From contig CAZMRK010000287.1 in NCBI GenBank assembly GCA_964568355.1, positions 1-7,566 of the forward strand: a stretch of DNA of 7,566 bases. The letters run 5' to 3'. This document shows positions 1 through 6,768 of the stretch, piece by piece. Position 1 is the first letter of the stretch. The number at the start of each line of letters is the position of its first letter. The translations under genes and the position numbers were made by a program. The stretch is from JAJPJX01 sp964568355 (GTDB lineage Bacteria > Acidobacteriota > Terriglobia > Bryobacterales > Bryobacteraceae). The notes below the pieces were generated by a model. The model searched no databases and was not told the DNA's origin. It saw only the letters and a list, made by a program, of their open reading frames with translations.

Positions 1-2
1 TG

Positions 3-461
3 CGTTATCCCACCGTCGGACTGATTGCGGCCGCCGGCGGCGTGCCGGCGCGCGATGAGCGGCTCCGCGGAACCTACAGTTCGGTGGGCGTGAACGTAAA
101 CATCCCGGTTTTGAACGGGGGACTCTTCGCGGCGCGGCGAGCCGAGGCGGATTTGCGGGCGCGCGCGGCCCGGGAAGATGTTCAGGACCTGGCTTTGCAG
201 ATTTCGCGGGATGTCCGGCTGGCCTGGCTGGAAGCCAATACGGCGTATCGCCGCCTGGATGTGACTGCCCGCCTGGTGGCGGAGGCGGAGCAGGCGCTGC
301 GCCTGGCTCAAGTCCGCTATGACAACGGCCTGGGCAGCATCGTGGAACTGAACCAGGCACAACTCAGCCAGACATCGGCGCAGATTGAAGCAGCCAGCGC
401 CAAATACGAGTACCTGGGGCGGCGGGCCGCTCTGAATTTCGCAATCGGCCAATTGCCCTGA
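3..461 (+). CDS. TolC-like outer-membrane efflux factor, 3' part
   Basis: C-terminal part of an outer-membrane factor of the TolC/OprM type, the trimeric channel that carries RND pump substrates across the outer membrane. The open frame runs in from the left edge (first whole codon at base 3) and stops with TGA at 459-461, so the 5' part is missing from the window. About 152 residues are visible. They start with RYPTVGLIAAAGG, followed by SVGVNVNIPVLNGG, the typical beta-strand and Gly-Gly turn of the second TolC repeat. A long Ala/Glu/Arg-rich alpha-helical stretch follows, with the usual VRYDNGLGSIVELNQAQ segment, and the protein ends FAIGQLP. An in-frame GTG at 42 is internal to the domain and is not a credible start. 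The adaptor gene begins 24 bases downstream, which supports the efflux assignment. Family call is confident; the substrate is unknown. Confidence 0.88.
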   Translation, partial: RYPTVGLIAAAGGVPARDERLRGTYSSVGVNVNIPVLNGGLFAARRAEADLRARAAREDVQDLALQISRDVRLAWLEANTAYRRLDVTARLVAEAEQALRLAQVRYDNGLGSIVELNQAQLSQTSAQIEAASAKYEYLGRRAALNFAIGQLP

Positions 462-485
462 GGGGCGCAAGGGGAGGGGACGGAC

Positions 486-1754
486 GTGTTCACAGGCGGA
501 AAGTACGTTTTTGGGCAAAGTCGGGGAATCGGCCTGACTGCTTTGGCCGGGCTGTGTCTGGGAGCCGGGCTGACCGGATGCACCAGCCGGGGAGAGCCGG
601 TAGCGCGGGACACCGCGGCGCATTCCGCGCCCACCGTTCCGGTGGCGAAGACGGAGCGCAATGACCTGGCCGGCGACCTGGTCCTGACAGCCGAGTTCCA
701 GCCGTTTCAGGAAGTCGATGTGATGGCCAAGGTCTCGGGCTACGTGCGCCAGATCAAGGTGGATATCGGAGACCGGGTGAGCGAGGGCCAGTTGCTGGCC
801 ACGCTCGAAATCCCCGAGATGGAGGACGAGGTCTCCAAAGCCGAGGCGGCCGTGCACCAGGCCGATGCCGAGGTGGCCACCGCCGCCGACCAGTTGCGCC
901 AGGCGGAGTCCGCGCACGAGCTGGCACATCTTTCTTTTACCCGCATCCAGGATGTCGCCAAGCGTGAAAAGGGCCTGGTGCCCATGCAGGAAGTGGATGA
1001 GTTCCGCTCGCGCGATCTGGTAGCGGAAGCGCAGGTAGCCGCCGCGAAATCCGGGCTGCGGGTCGCGGAACAACGGACCCGCGTGGCGCGCGCCGAGCAG
1101 TCCAGGCTCAAAACGCTCTATCGCTACGCCACCATCGCCGCGCCCTTCGCGGGTGTGGTGACCAAGCGCTACGCCAATACCGGATCGATGATCCAGGCGG
1201 GCACCGCTTCGCAAAGCCAGGCGATGCCGGTGGTGCGCCTTTCGCAAAACAACCTGCTGCGGCTGATCCTGCCTGTGCCGGAATCGTCGGTATCGCGCGT
1301 GAAGATCGGCGGGACCGTGGATGTACGTGTGCCTTCGCTGGGGCGCACGTTCCCCGGCAGGGTCGCGCGCTTCGCCGATAAGGTCCAGTCCGCCACGCGC
1401 ACCATGGATACGGAGGTGGATGTTCCCAATCCCAGCCTGACTTTGATTCCGGGTATGTATGCGGAGGTGAATTTACGTGTCGAAGAGCGCAAGGACGTCC
1501 TGGCCGTTCCACTGGATGCAGTGGAAGGGGCCGGCTCGACGGCGCGTGTCTACCGCGTACAGAATGAAACCATTCAAGTGGTTCCGGTCAGCGTCGGGCT
1601 GGAGACGGCCTCACTGGCCGAAATCCGCGATGGACTGGCCGAGGGCGATTTAGTGATCGTGGGCCGTCACGCCGGGTTGAAGAGCGGGGACAAGGTGCAA
1701 ACCCGGCTCACCGAATATGCCGCGGATGCGGCTGTGAAGCCCCAGGCCAAGTAG
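486..1754 (+). CDS. RND efflux periplasmic adaptor (membrane fusion protein), lipoprotein
   Basis: Periplasmic adaptor of the HlyD/AcrA type that joins the inner-membrane RND pump to the TolC-like channel. The start is a GTG preceded by a purine-rich GGGGAGGGGA (472-481) at suitable distance. The N-terminus is a lipoprotein signal: a hydrophobic stretch (about residues 15-31) ends in the lipobox LTGC, with Cys32 as predicted lipidation site. Next come the first half of the lipoyl-like domain (about 76-112, VMAKVSGYV), an Ala/Glu-rich coiled-coil hairpin (about 113-210), the second lipoyl half (from Y214, with the motif APFAGVVT), then beta-barrel and membrane-proximal domains (about 245-415). 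The 422-residue length is normal for the family. It ends one base before the RND start, so translation is probably coupled. Nothing visible indicates the substrate. Confidence 0.93.
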   Translation: MFTGGKYVFGQSRGIGLTALAGLCLGAGLTGCTSRGEPVARDTAAHSAPTVPVAKTERNDLAGDLVLTAEFQPFQEVDVMAKVSGYVRQIKVDIGDRVSEGQLLATLEIPEMEDEVSKAEAAVHQADAEVATAADQLRQAESAHELAHLSFTRIQDVAKREKGLVPMQEVDEFRSRDLVAEAQVAAAKSGLRVAEQRTRVARAEQSRLKTLYRYATIAAPFAGVVTKRYANTGSMIQAGTASQSQAMPVVRLSQNNLLRLILPVPESSVSRVKIGGTVDVRVPSLGRTFPGRVARFADKVQSATRTMDTEVDVPNPSLTLIPGMYAEVNLRVEERKDVLAVPLDAVEGAGSTARVYRVQNETIQVVPVSVGLETASLAEIRDGLAEGDLVIVGRHAGLKSGDKVQTRLTEYAADAAVKPQAK

Positions 1755-1755
1755 T

Positions 1756-4700
1756 ATGTCCCGATTCGCCATCCGTACCCCTTATCTGATCGTAGTGGTC
1801 TGCCTGGTGATCGTGCTGGTCGGACTGGTCAGCGTGATCCGCATGCCGATCGACCTGTTTCCGGCCATGAACATTCCCGTAGTGGCCGTGGCGACGTTCT
1901 ATCCCGGGATGCCGCCGGAACAGATCGAAGGCAATATCACCTTTCACCTGGAGCGCTTCTTCACACTGGCCAGCGGGATTGACCACATGGAGTCGCGATC
2001 GCTCGCCGGTGTCAGCCTGATCAAAGTCTATTTCCAACCGGGCACGAATCCGGATTCGGCGGTAACCACCATCGCCAGCCTGGCGATGGCGGAGATCAGC
2101 CACCTGCCACCCGGAACACTGCCGCCTTTCGTGCTGAAATTCGACGCCTCCAGTCTTCCGGTCTGCCTGGTTACGTTCTCCGGCGAGGGGCTGAGCGAAA
2201 CGCAGTTGAAAGACGTGGCGCAGAATACCGTGCGCAACCAATTGGCCGGGGTAGCCGGCGCCGCGGTGCCGCAGCCTTTCGGAGGCCGCTGGCGCCAGAT
2301 CATGCTGTATGTGGATCCCTATAAGCTGGAGTCGCACCAACTGAGTCCGATGGATGTGGTACGGGCGATGAACGAGTCCAACCTCATCCTGCCGGCCGGC
2401 GACGTGCAGATCGGTCGCTACGACTATAACATCTACGCCAACAGCCAGGTCAGCAACGTCAAAGACATCAATAACGTACCCATCAAGATCGTGGGCCAGG
2501 CGCCGGTGCGCGTCTCCGATATCGGCGAGGCCAAGGATGCCTACACCCTGCAATACAACGCCGTGCGCGTGGACGGACAGCGCTCGGTGTACCTGCCGGT
2601 GCTCAAACAGGGCGGCGATTCCAACACGATCCAGGTCGTGGACGGAGTACGGCAGAAACTGGCGCGGCTGTTTGATGTGCCGGCATCGCTGGCGAGCCAG
2701 GTGGTCTTCGACCAGTCGCAATTCGTGAAGACCGCGATCGAGACCCTGCTGCACGAAGGCGGCGTGGGACTGTTCCTGACCTGCGTCATGATCCTGGTGT
2801 TTCTGGGCAGCTTGCGGGCCACGATAGCGGTATTCTTTTCGATCCCGATCTCCGCGCTCGCCACGATGATTGCGCTGCAACTGGGCGGCAGCTCGATCAA
2901 CAGCATGGTGCTGGGAGGACTGGCGCTGGCCTTTTCCCGATTGATCGACAATTCGGTGGTCGTGCTCGAAAACATCCATCGCCATCTGGAACTGGGCGAA
3001 CCGGCGGCCGTGGCGGCGGAGAAGGGCGGGCGCGAAGTGGCGCTGCCGGTGCTGGCCGCCACGCTGACCACGATCGTGGTGTTCTTTCCGGTGACGCTGC
3101 TCTACGGCGTGAGTAAGTTCCTGTTCTCGGCCCTGGCGCTGGCCGTGGTGCTTTCCCTGGCGGCTTCCTACCTGGTGGCCATGACTGTGGTGCCGCTGTT
3201 CTGCGCGCGATTCATCAAGCATGCCGGCGAGCATGCGCCAAGCGGTGAAGCGGCTGACGACGAGCGCCGGCGCGGTTTTGGAGAGCGCTTCAATCCCTGG
3301 TTCTCCGCGCGTTTCGCCCGGCTTCAGACGGGATACAGCCGGCTTGTAGTCTATGTGCTGGCGCGTCCTGCCCTCACGCTGGTGGTCTTCGCCCTGGCCT
3401 TTGGCGGAAGCCTGTGCCTGTTCCCGCAACTGGGGCTTTCCTTCTTCCCGCGGACTGACGCGGGCCAGTTCGTCATCAGCGTAAAGGCTCCTTCCGGCAC
3501 GAAGCTGACCGAGACGGAAAAGGAGATCGAGAGGCTGGAAAAGCTGGTGCGGCGCACGGTGGCTCCCGAGGATATGGGAATGATCGTTTCCAACATCGGA
3601 GTCGATCCGGGCTTCTCCGCCATCTACACCACGAATTCAGCCATGCACACCGCTTTCGTGCAGGTGAATCTCAAGCCGGGCCACCGCGTGGGCAGCTATG
3701 AGTACATCGATCAGGTGAAAGAGCGGGTCCAACGCGAACTGCCGCAACTGGCCACCTTCTTCTCGTCGGGCAGCCTGGTAGATGCGGTGCTGAATATGGG
3801 CATGCAGGCGCCGATCGACGTGCAGGTCTCCGGAACCAACATGCGCGCCAGCTACCAGACCGCGCTCGACCTGGCCGCGCGCATCCGCAGCTATCCCGAC
3901 GTGGCCGATGTCTACATCCCGCAGGACCTGGACTACCCCGCTTTGCGGCTGGAGATCGACCGGATGCGCGCCGGTGAACTGGGCCTGAGCGAAAAGGAAG
4001 TGGTGACCAATATCATCACGGCGCTGACGTCCAATCAGATGGTGGCGCCCAACGTCTGGATCGACCCGAAGAACAACAACAACTACTTCCTGAATATCCA
4101 ATACCCGGAGCAGCAGATCCGCAGCATGCTGGACCTGCGCTCCATTCCGCTGCGCGGTGCGGGCCTCGCACGGCCGACGCGTCTGGACATGGTCAGCAAG
4201 ATCACCCGCTTTGAAGCTCCCACCGAGGTAGACCACTACCAGATCCGGCGCACGCTCGATATCTATGTGCGCCCGCGCGGGGAGGACCTGGCGCGCATCG
4301 CGGATCATATCAGCGGCCTGGTAGCCGATGCCAAGATTCCCAATGGCGTGGATGTGACCATGCGCGGAATGGTGGAGGGCATGCGCGCCTCGCTGAAAAG
4401 TTTCAGCGTGGGATTGACTCTTTCGGTAATGCTGCTCTACTTGATTCTGGTGGCGCAGTTCCGCTCCTTCCGGGATCCTTTTCTGATCCTGCTGGCCTTC
4501 CCGCCCGGACTGACGGGAGTGATCCTGACGCTGTGGGCCACCGGCACCACGCTGAACGTCATGTCCCTGATGGGCGTGGTGATGCTGGCGGGCATTACGA
4601 TGTCCGACAGCATCCTGATCGTGGAATTCGCGCATCATCTCATCCAGGAAGGATTGCCGGTGCGCGATGCGGTGATCACGGCGTGCCGGGTCCGGCTGCG

Positions 4701-4908
4701 GCCGATCCTGATGACCACGCTGGCCACGATCATCGGCCTGCTGCCGATGGCCCTGAAGATGGGAGAAGGCAGCGAATCCTATGCTCCGCTGGCGCGCGCG
4801 TTGGTCGGCGGCCTGACTGTATCGGGCATGTGCACGGTGTTTATCGTGCCGGCCGGCTTCTACCTGGCCTATCGCCGGAAAGAACAGTCTTCGCAGCAGC
4901 CCGCTTGA
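1756..4908 (+). CDS. RND-family efflux transporter, inner-membrane pump subunit
   Basis: Full-length resistance-nodulation-division transporter (1050 residues; AcrB has 1049), the proton-driven pump of the tripartite system. TM1 lies at about residues 8-30. The first porter region follows (YPGMPPEQIEG, FQPGTNPDSA). TM2-TM6 run from about 336 to 487, TM7 starts near 538, the second porter region follows, and TM8-TM12 run from about 883 to the end. TM4 carries RLIDNSVVVLENI, with D398 followed by N399 where AcrB has Asp407-Asp408. TM10 carries GITMSDSILIVEF, with S950-D951 where AcrB has Lys940-Asn941. Sequences of this style occur in RND subgroups of soil bacteria, so this may be a subgroup trait rather than damage. 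The overall pattern is closest to the HAE (multidrug) class rather than heavy-metal pumps, but the substrate cannot be named. The start ATG lies one base after the adaptor stop. Confidence 0.95.
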   Translation: MSRFAIRTPYLIVVVCLVIVLVGLVSVIRMPIDLFPAMNIPVVAVATFYPGMPPEQIEGNITFHLERFFTLASGIDHMESRSLAGVSLIKVYFQPGTNPDSAVTTIASLAMAEISHLPPGTLPPFVLKFDASSLPVCLVTFSGEGLSETQLKDVAQNTVRNQLAGVAGAAVPQPFGGRWRQIMLYVDPYKLESHQLSPMDVVRAMNESNLILPAGDVQIGRYDYNIYANSQVSNVKDINNVPIKIVGQAPVRVSDIGEAKDAYTLQYNAVRVDGQRSVYLPVLKQGGDSNTIQVVDGVRQKLARLFDVPASLASQVVFDQSQFVKTAIETLLHEGGVGLFLTCVMILVFLGSLRATIAVFFSIPISALATMIALQLGGSSINSMVLGGLALAFSRLIDNSVVVLENIHRHLELGEPAAVAAEKGGREVALPVLAATLTTIVVFFPVTLLYGVSKFLFSALALAVVLSLAASYLVAMTVVPLFCARFIKHAGEHAPSGEAADDERRRGFGERFNPWFSARFARLQTGYSRLVVYVLARPALTLVVFALAFGGSLCLFPQLGLSFFPRTDAGQFVISVKAPSGTKLTETEKEIERLEKLVRRTVAPEDMGMIVSNIGVDPGFSAIYTTNSAMHTAFVQVNLKPGHRVGSYEYIDQVKERVQRELPQLATFFSSGSLVDAVLNMGMQAPIDVQVSGTNMRASYQTALDLAARIRSYPDVADVYIPQDLDYPALRLEIDRMRAGELGLSEKEVVTNIITALTSNQMVAPNVWIDPKNNNNYFLNIQYPEQQIRSMLDLRSIPLRGAGLARPTRLDMVSKITRFEAPTEVDHYQIRRTLDIYVRPRGEDLARIADHISGLVADAKIPNGVDVTMRGMVEGMRASLKSFSVGLTLSVMLLYLILVAQFRSFRDPFLILLAFPPGLTGVILTLWATGTTLNVMSLMGVVMLAGITMSDSILIVEFAHHLIQEGLPVRDAVITACRVRLRPILMTTLATIIGLLPMALKMGEGSESYAPLARALVGGLTVSGMCTVFIVPAGFYLAYRRKEQSSQQPA

Positions 4909-4939
4909 CTCGTGTGAAGGCTGCTGCCATGCTGTACGC

Positions 4940-5347
4940 ATGACCGCAGCCGGTATTCTGCTTCTGGCCGCGGCCGTCTCGGCGGGAGTTGCCGCCGGGG
5001 CGAGCCAGGACCCGCAACCTTCCGCACCTGTACGGCGAGTGGTGGATCTGCCGCCGGCCCAGCTAATCTCACCTTCGGTCGTCTTCCGAACCGAGCCGGA
5101 ATATACGCCCGCGGCCTTGCGGGCGGGCCGCGAGGGTACGGTGCTGCTGTATGTCCGCATCGGCCGGGACGGGCGCGCGCACCAGGTCCGCGTGATTCGA
5201 GGATTGGGCCTCGGGCTGGATGAGAAGGCTATGGAGGCTGTCCGAAAGTGGCGCTTTCTGCCGGGGGAGAAGGACGGCGTCCCGGTCGTCACGCCCGCCA
5301 CCATCGAGGTGTCGTTCCGCCTGAATAAGGCCGCTAACCGGGTTTAG
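4940..5347 (+). CDS. Small secreted protein with TonB C-terminal domain
   Basis: A 135-residue protein with a hydrophobic N-terminus (about residues 5-20, rich in Ala and Leu) that looks like a signal peptide or anchor, although it has no positive charge before the hydrophobic core. A short Pro-rich linker follows, then a TonB C-terminal domain from about E52 to the end. Hallmarks are EPEYTPAALRAGREG, VRIGRDGR, LDEKAMEAVRKWRF and a final EVSF strand. In classical TonB this domain contacts outer-membrane receptors. Here the long Pro-rich spacer is missing, so the protein probably cannot span the periplasm as TonB does. It starts 31 bases after the RND stop and is likely in the same operon. No other in-frame start lies between the RND stop and this ATG, and the ribosome-binding site is weak (GAAGG is about 20 bases upstream). 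Domain call secure; function unknown. Confidence 0.85.
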   Translation: MTAAGILLLAAAVSAGVAAGASQDPQPSAPVRRVVDLPPAQLISPSVVFRTEPEYTPAALRAGREGTVLLYVRIGRDGRAHQVRVIRGLGLGLDEKAMEAVRKWRFLPGEKDGVPVVTPATIEVSFRLNKAANRV

Positions 5348-5518
5348 CCCCAATGCTGTTCACTTAAGGCGGCTCCAACCGCTCGTGGGGCGTCGCGCCC
5401 GCCCGCGGATCGAAATATGTTCAGTTTTCGGGTAGGCATCACTCGACCGGAACGCTCCGTGTTCGCCACCGGTAAACGTTGGGCGACCAGGCAGGATCTA
5501 TCGCCAAAAGCGCGATGA
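5348..5518. other. Non-coding gap between efflux operon and accessory genes
   Basis: This 171-base gap separates the + strand efflux operon from the - strand two-gene unit, whose 3' end faces it. It has no convincing gene. It contains two short inverted repeats: GCGG/CCGC at 5369-5382, and GGGCG/CGCCC with a 3-base loop at 5388-5400. Neither is followed by a T-run, so a classical intrinsic terminator is not evident, although the second could weakly help end the efflux transcript. The first bases (CAATGCTGTTCACTTAAGG, 5351-5369) resemble, from memory, ends of some insertion sequences, but no inverted partner is present in the window. The composition differs from the coding blocks on either side, consistent with a junction. 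Confidence 0.4.
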
Positions 5519-5764
5519 TCAGAGGGCCTCGCCCTTGGAAGCTTGCCCTCGGATCAGGAACGTCTTGGGGTAGGATCCGCTGCCACAGATTTTGAAAGAG
5601 CCGAAATCCTTGTACCAGTCGCCCTCGGGAACCTCAGGCCGCGTCTCGACCCACAGGCGAAGTTGATTGAGATCCGAGATGCTGATCGCGCGATCACGCA
5701 TCCGCTCGATCAGATGTTGCCGTACCCCTTCGGGCAGGCTGTCCCAGCGTTCGAGCTGCGGCAT
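5519..5764 (-). CDS. Uncharacterised 81-residue protein, possible toxin of a TA-like pair
   Basis: Second gene of a - strand pair. Its ATG (5764-5762) overlaps the TAA of the upstream RHH gene by one base (TAATG), so translation is probably coupled. I do not recognise a named family. The N-terminal half looks helical (LPEGVRQHLIERMRDR at 10-25, then ISDLNQLRLWVE at 29-40). The C-terminal half is rich in aromatic residues and Gly: PEGDWYKDFGSFK at 46-58, a lone Cys60 in ICGSG, then PKTFLIRGQ at 66-74. The strong motif character argues for a real, conserved protein rather than a chance frame. The charge is about balanced. There is no signal peptide or membrane segment, so it should be cytoplasmic. 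By position behind an RHH protein it would be the toxin or effector of a type II toxin-antitoxin unit; this is inference from gene order only, and no known toxin catalytic motif is seen. Confidence 0.75.
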   Translation of the reverse strand: MPQLERWDSLPEGVRQHLIERMRDRAISISDLNQLRLWVETRPEVPEGDWYKDFGSFKICGSGSYPKTFLIRGQASKGEAL

Positions 5765-6021
5765 TAGCCGCCGAAAACCATTCTGCCGAGTTCATCGCCC
5801 AAGCGGTTCGCCGCTTCCGGATCCTGTTCGTTGCGGAAACGCTCAGCCAGGGCAAAAAACTGCTGCTGTTTTCGCTTCTCTGCCTCGATTCCGTTCTCGA
5901 TCAGTTCCAACAGCATGCGATTCTTGCTCAGCTTTCGGCTCTTGGCCATGCTACCCACCTGCTTCGCCACCCTGGGCGGCAGGCTGACGCTCTGGCGAAC
6001 CGCCTTCTCAGCCACCTTCAT
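5764..6021 (-). CDS. Ribbon-helix-helix (CopG/Arc-like) antitoxin-type regulator
   Basis: An 85-residue DNA-binding protein, first gene of the pair. Residues 8-14 (VRQSVSL) form the expected beta-strand of an RHH dimer, P16 to about K30 helix A, and SKNRMLLELIENGIEAEKRK (32-51) helix B. A charged C-terminal extension, FFALAERFRNEQDPEAANRL and on to GRMVFGG at the end, would be the partner-binding tail in an antitoxin. I chose the ATG at 6021. The open frame continues upstream to 6216, but that extension is low-complexity and crosses both the operator-like repeat and the start of the divergent integrase gene, so it is not convincing. No Shine-Dalgarno sequence precedes this ATG, and a possible -10 element lies only about seven bases upstream, so the message may be leaderless. 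A GTG at 6036 is an alternative start. Likely role: autorepressor and neutraliser of the downstream 81-residue protein. Confidence 0.82.
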   Translation of the reverse strand: MKVAEKAVRQSVSLPPRVAKQVGSMAKSRKLSKNRMLLELIENGIEAEKRKQQQFFALAERFRNEQDPEAANRLGDELGRMVFGG

Positions 6022-6022
6022 A

Positions 6023-6047
6023 ACACCATTATGCACCAAAATGGTGT
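6023..6047. promoter_or_regulatory. Operator-like inverted repeat in front of the RHH gene
   Basis: An 8-base perfect inverted repeat, ACACCATT (6023-6030) and AATGGTGT (6040-6047), with a 9-base spacer. Nested inside is a tighter one, CACCA (6034-6038) and TGGTG (6042-6046). The site therefore holds three copies of CACCA: two direct copies starting exactly 10 bases apart (6024 and 6034) and one inverted copy. RHH dimers typically bind such short, helically phased half-sites. It ends one base short of the chosen RHH start codon and covers a possible - strand -10 element (CATAAT, 6033-6028); no good -35 is visible. It is probably the autoregulatory operator of the RHH gene, and could also affect the divergent recombinase gene. 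Binding is inferred, not shown. Confidence 0.55.
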
Positions 6048-6081
6048 ATGAGCACTTCGAGCGTCTAAAACAGCGGCGGTC

Positions 6082-6096
6082 GAGGAGGCCGCCTCC
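6082..6096 (+). promoter_or_regulatory. Ribosome-binding site of the recombinase remnant, with pairing arm
   Basis: GAGGAGG (6082-6088) is a strong Shine-Dalgarno sequence nine bases before the ATG at 6098, and it supports that start for the recombinase remnant. Bases 6084-6088 (GGAGG) are followed, after a 3-base loop, by CCTCC (6092-6096). A small GC-rich hairpin could therefore hide the site. This short distance and pairing may be chance; any regulatory role is speculative. Confidence 0.4.
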
Positions 6097-6097
6097 C

Positions 6098-6711
6098 ATG
6101 CCGAAATCCAGAAAGAAGCAACGATCACCAAAGCGAGTCCTGGCACTCCCCGACCTCGCCAGCACCGATTTCGTGGATTGGTACTGCTCAGAACCACGCC
6201 TCGCGTTCAATCGCACCGTGGTCCTCCGCTACCGGATCTATCTCTAACAGAAACAGTATGCGCCGACAACGATCAATCTGCGTCTGACAGCCGCAGAGAG
6301 CGATTCACTGCGTGGCAAAAGAAACTACGCAATCCTCGCCGTGCTGATCGGATGTGGACTTCGCCGCGGCGAGGTGTTGGCGCTCCGCGTCGATGCGATC
6401 CATTGCGAGAGGAGCACTGGGTCGTCGCCGATCTCTTGGGCAAGGCTGGTAAAGTCTGGGGCAACGGAATGACTCCGAAGGTCCTGTGGGAGGTCGTCCG
6501 CGAGGCTGCCTCGCTTGCAGGAATCGAGAAGCTCGCCCCGCACGATTTGCGACGCACTTGCGCGAGGCTCTGCCACTTGGCCGGCGGCGAGTTGGATCAG
6601 ATCCAATTCTTGCTTGGGCACGTCTCCATCCAGGCCACCGAGAGATACCTCGGATGCAAGCAGAAGCTCCGCGACGCGGTGAACGACCAGAAGGGCATCG
6701 AGCTGGAACCG
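6098..6711 (+). pseudogene. Decayed tyrosine recombinase (phage-type integrase)
   Basis: Remnant of a site-specific tyrosine recombinase. From ATG 6098 it reads MPKSRKKQRSPKR and a piece of the core-binding domain (DFVDWYCSEP, NRTVVLRYRIYL), then hits TAA at 6245. Past the stop the same frame continues with QKQYAPTTINLRL and the catalytic box I (GLRRGEVLAL, Arg codons at 6362-6367). Near 6403 homology jumps to another frame, consistent with one lost T, and continues with EEHWVVADL, HDLRRTCARL (His 6541, Arg 6550), LLGHVSIQ (His 6619) and the nucleophile Tyr at 6646 in TERYLGCKQ. Against my memory of intact relatives, three segments are also missing, near 6155-6167, 6287-6303 and 6439-6451. 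The last of these would have carried the beta-hairpin Lys. The protein cannot be active. Homology ends near 6711; the frame then stays open to 7005 without meaning, overlapping the ankyrin gene. Confidence 0.85.
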
Positions 6712-6768
6712 AAGAACTGGCCACATGTGGGCGGGCAGACCACTCACTCCTTGGCGACAAGGGCGGAC

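Noticed and set aside
1708..3429. Long - strand open frame (573 codons) opposite the RND gene
   Set aside because: Its translation is His/Gln/Arg-rich and without domains. It lies antisense to an unmistakable RND gene, as expected from high GC at third codon positions.
3637..5304. Long - strand open frame (555 codons) opposite the RND 3' end and TonB-C gene
   Set aside because: Low-complexity Arg/His/Gln composition and full overlap with two well-supported + strand genes; a shadow frame.
5500..5516. ATCGC/GCGAT hairpin just past the stop of the 81-residue gene, as a terminator
   Set aside because: Only five base pairs with a 7-base loop and no T-run on the - strand side.
5543..5987. + strand open frames across the RHH/81-residue pair
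   Set aside because: Translations are unstructured Arg/Pro/Ser-rich strings, while the - strand frames show a clear RHH fold and coupled start and stop codons.
6022..6216. N-terminal extension of the RHH protein to an ATG at 6216
   Set aside because: The extra 65 residues have no RHH-like features and cross the operator-like repeat and the recombinase start; the RHH strand follows directly after the ATG at 6021.
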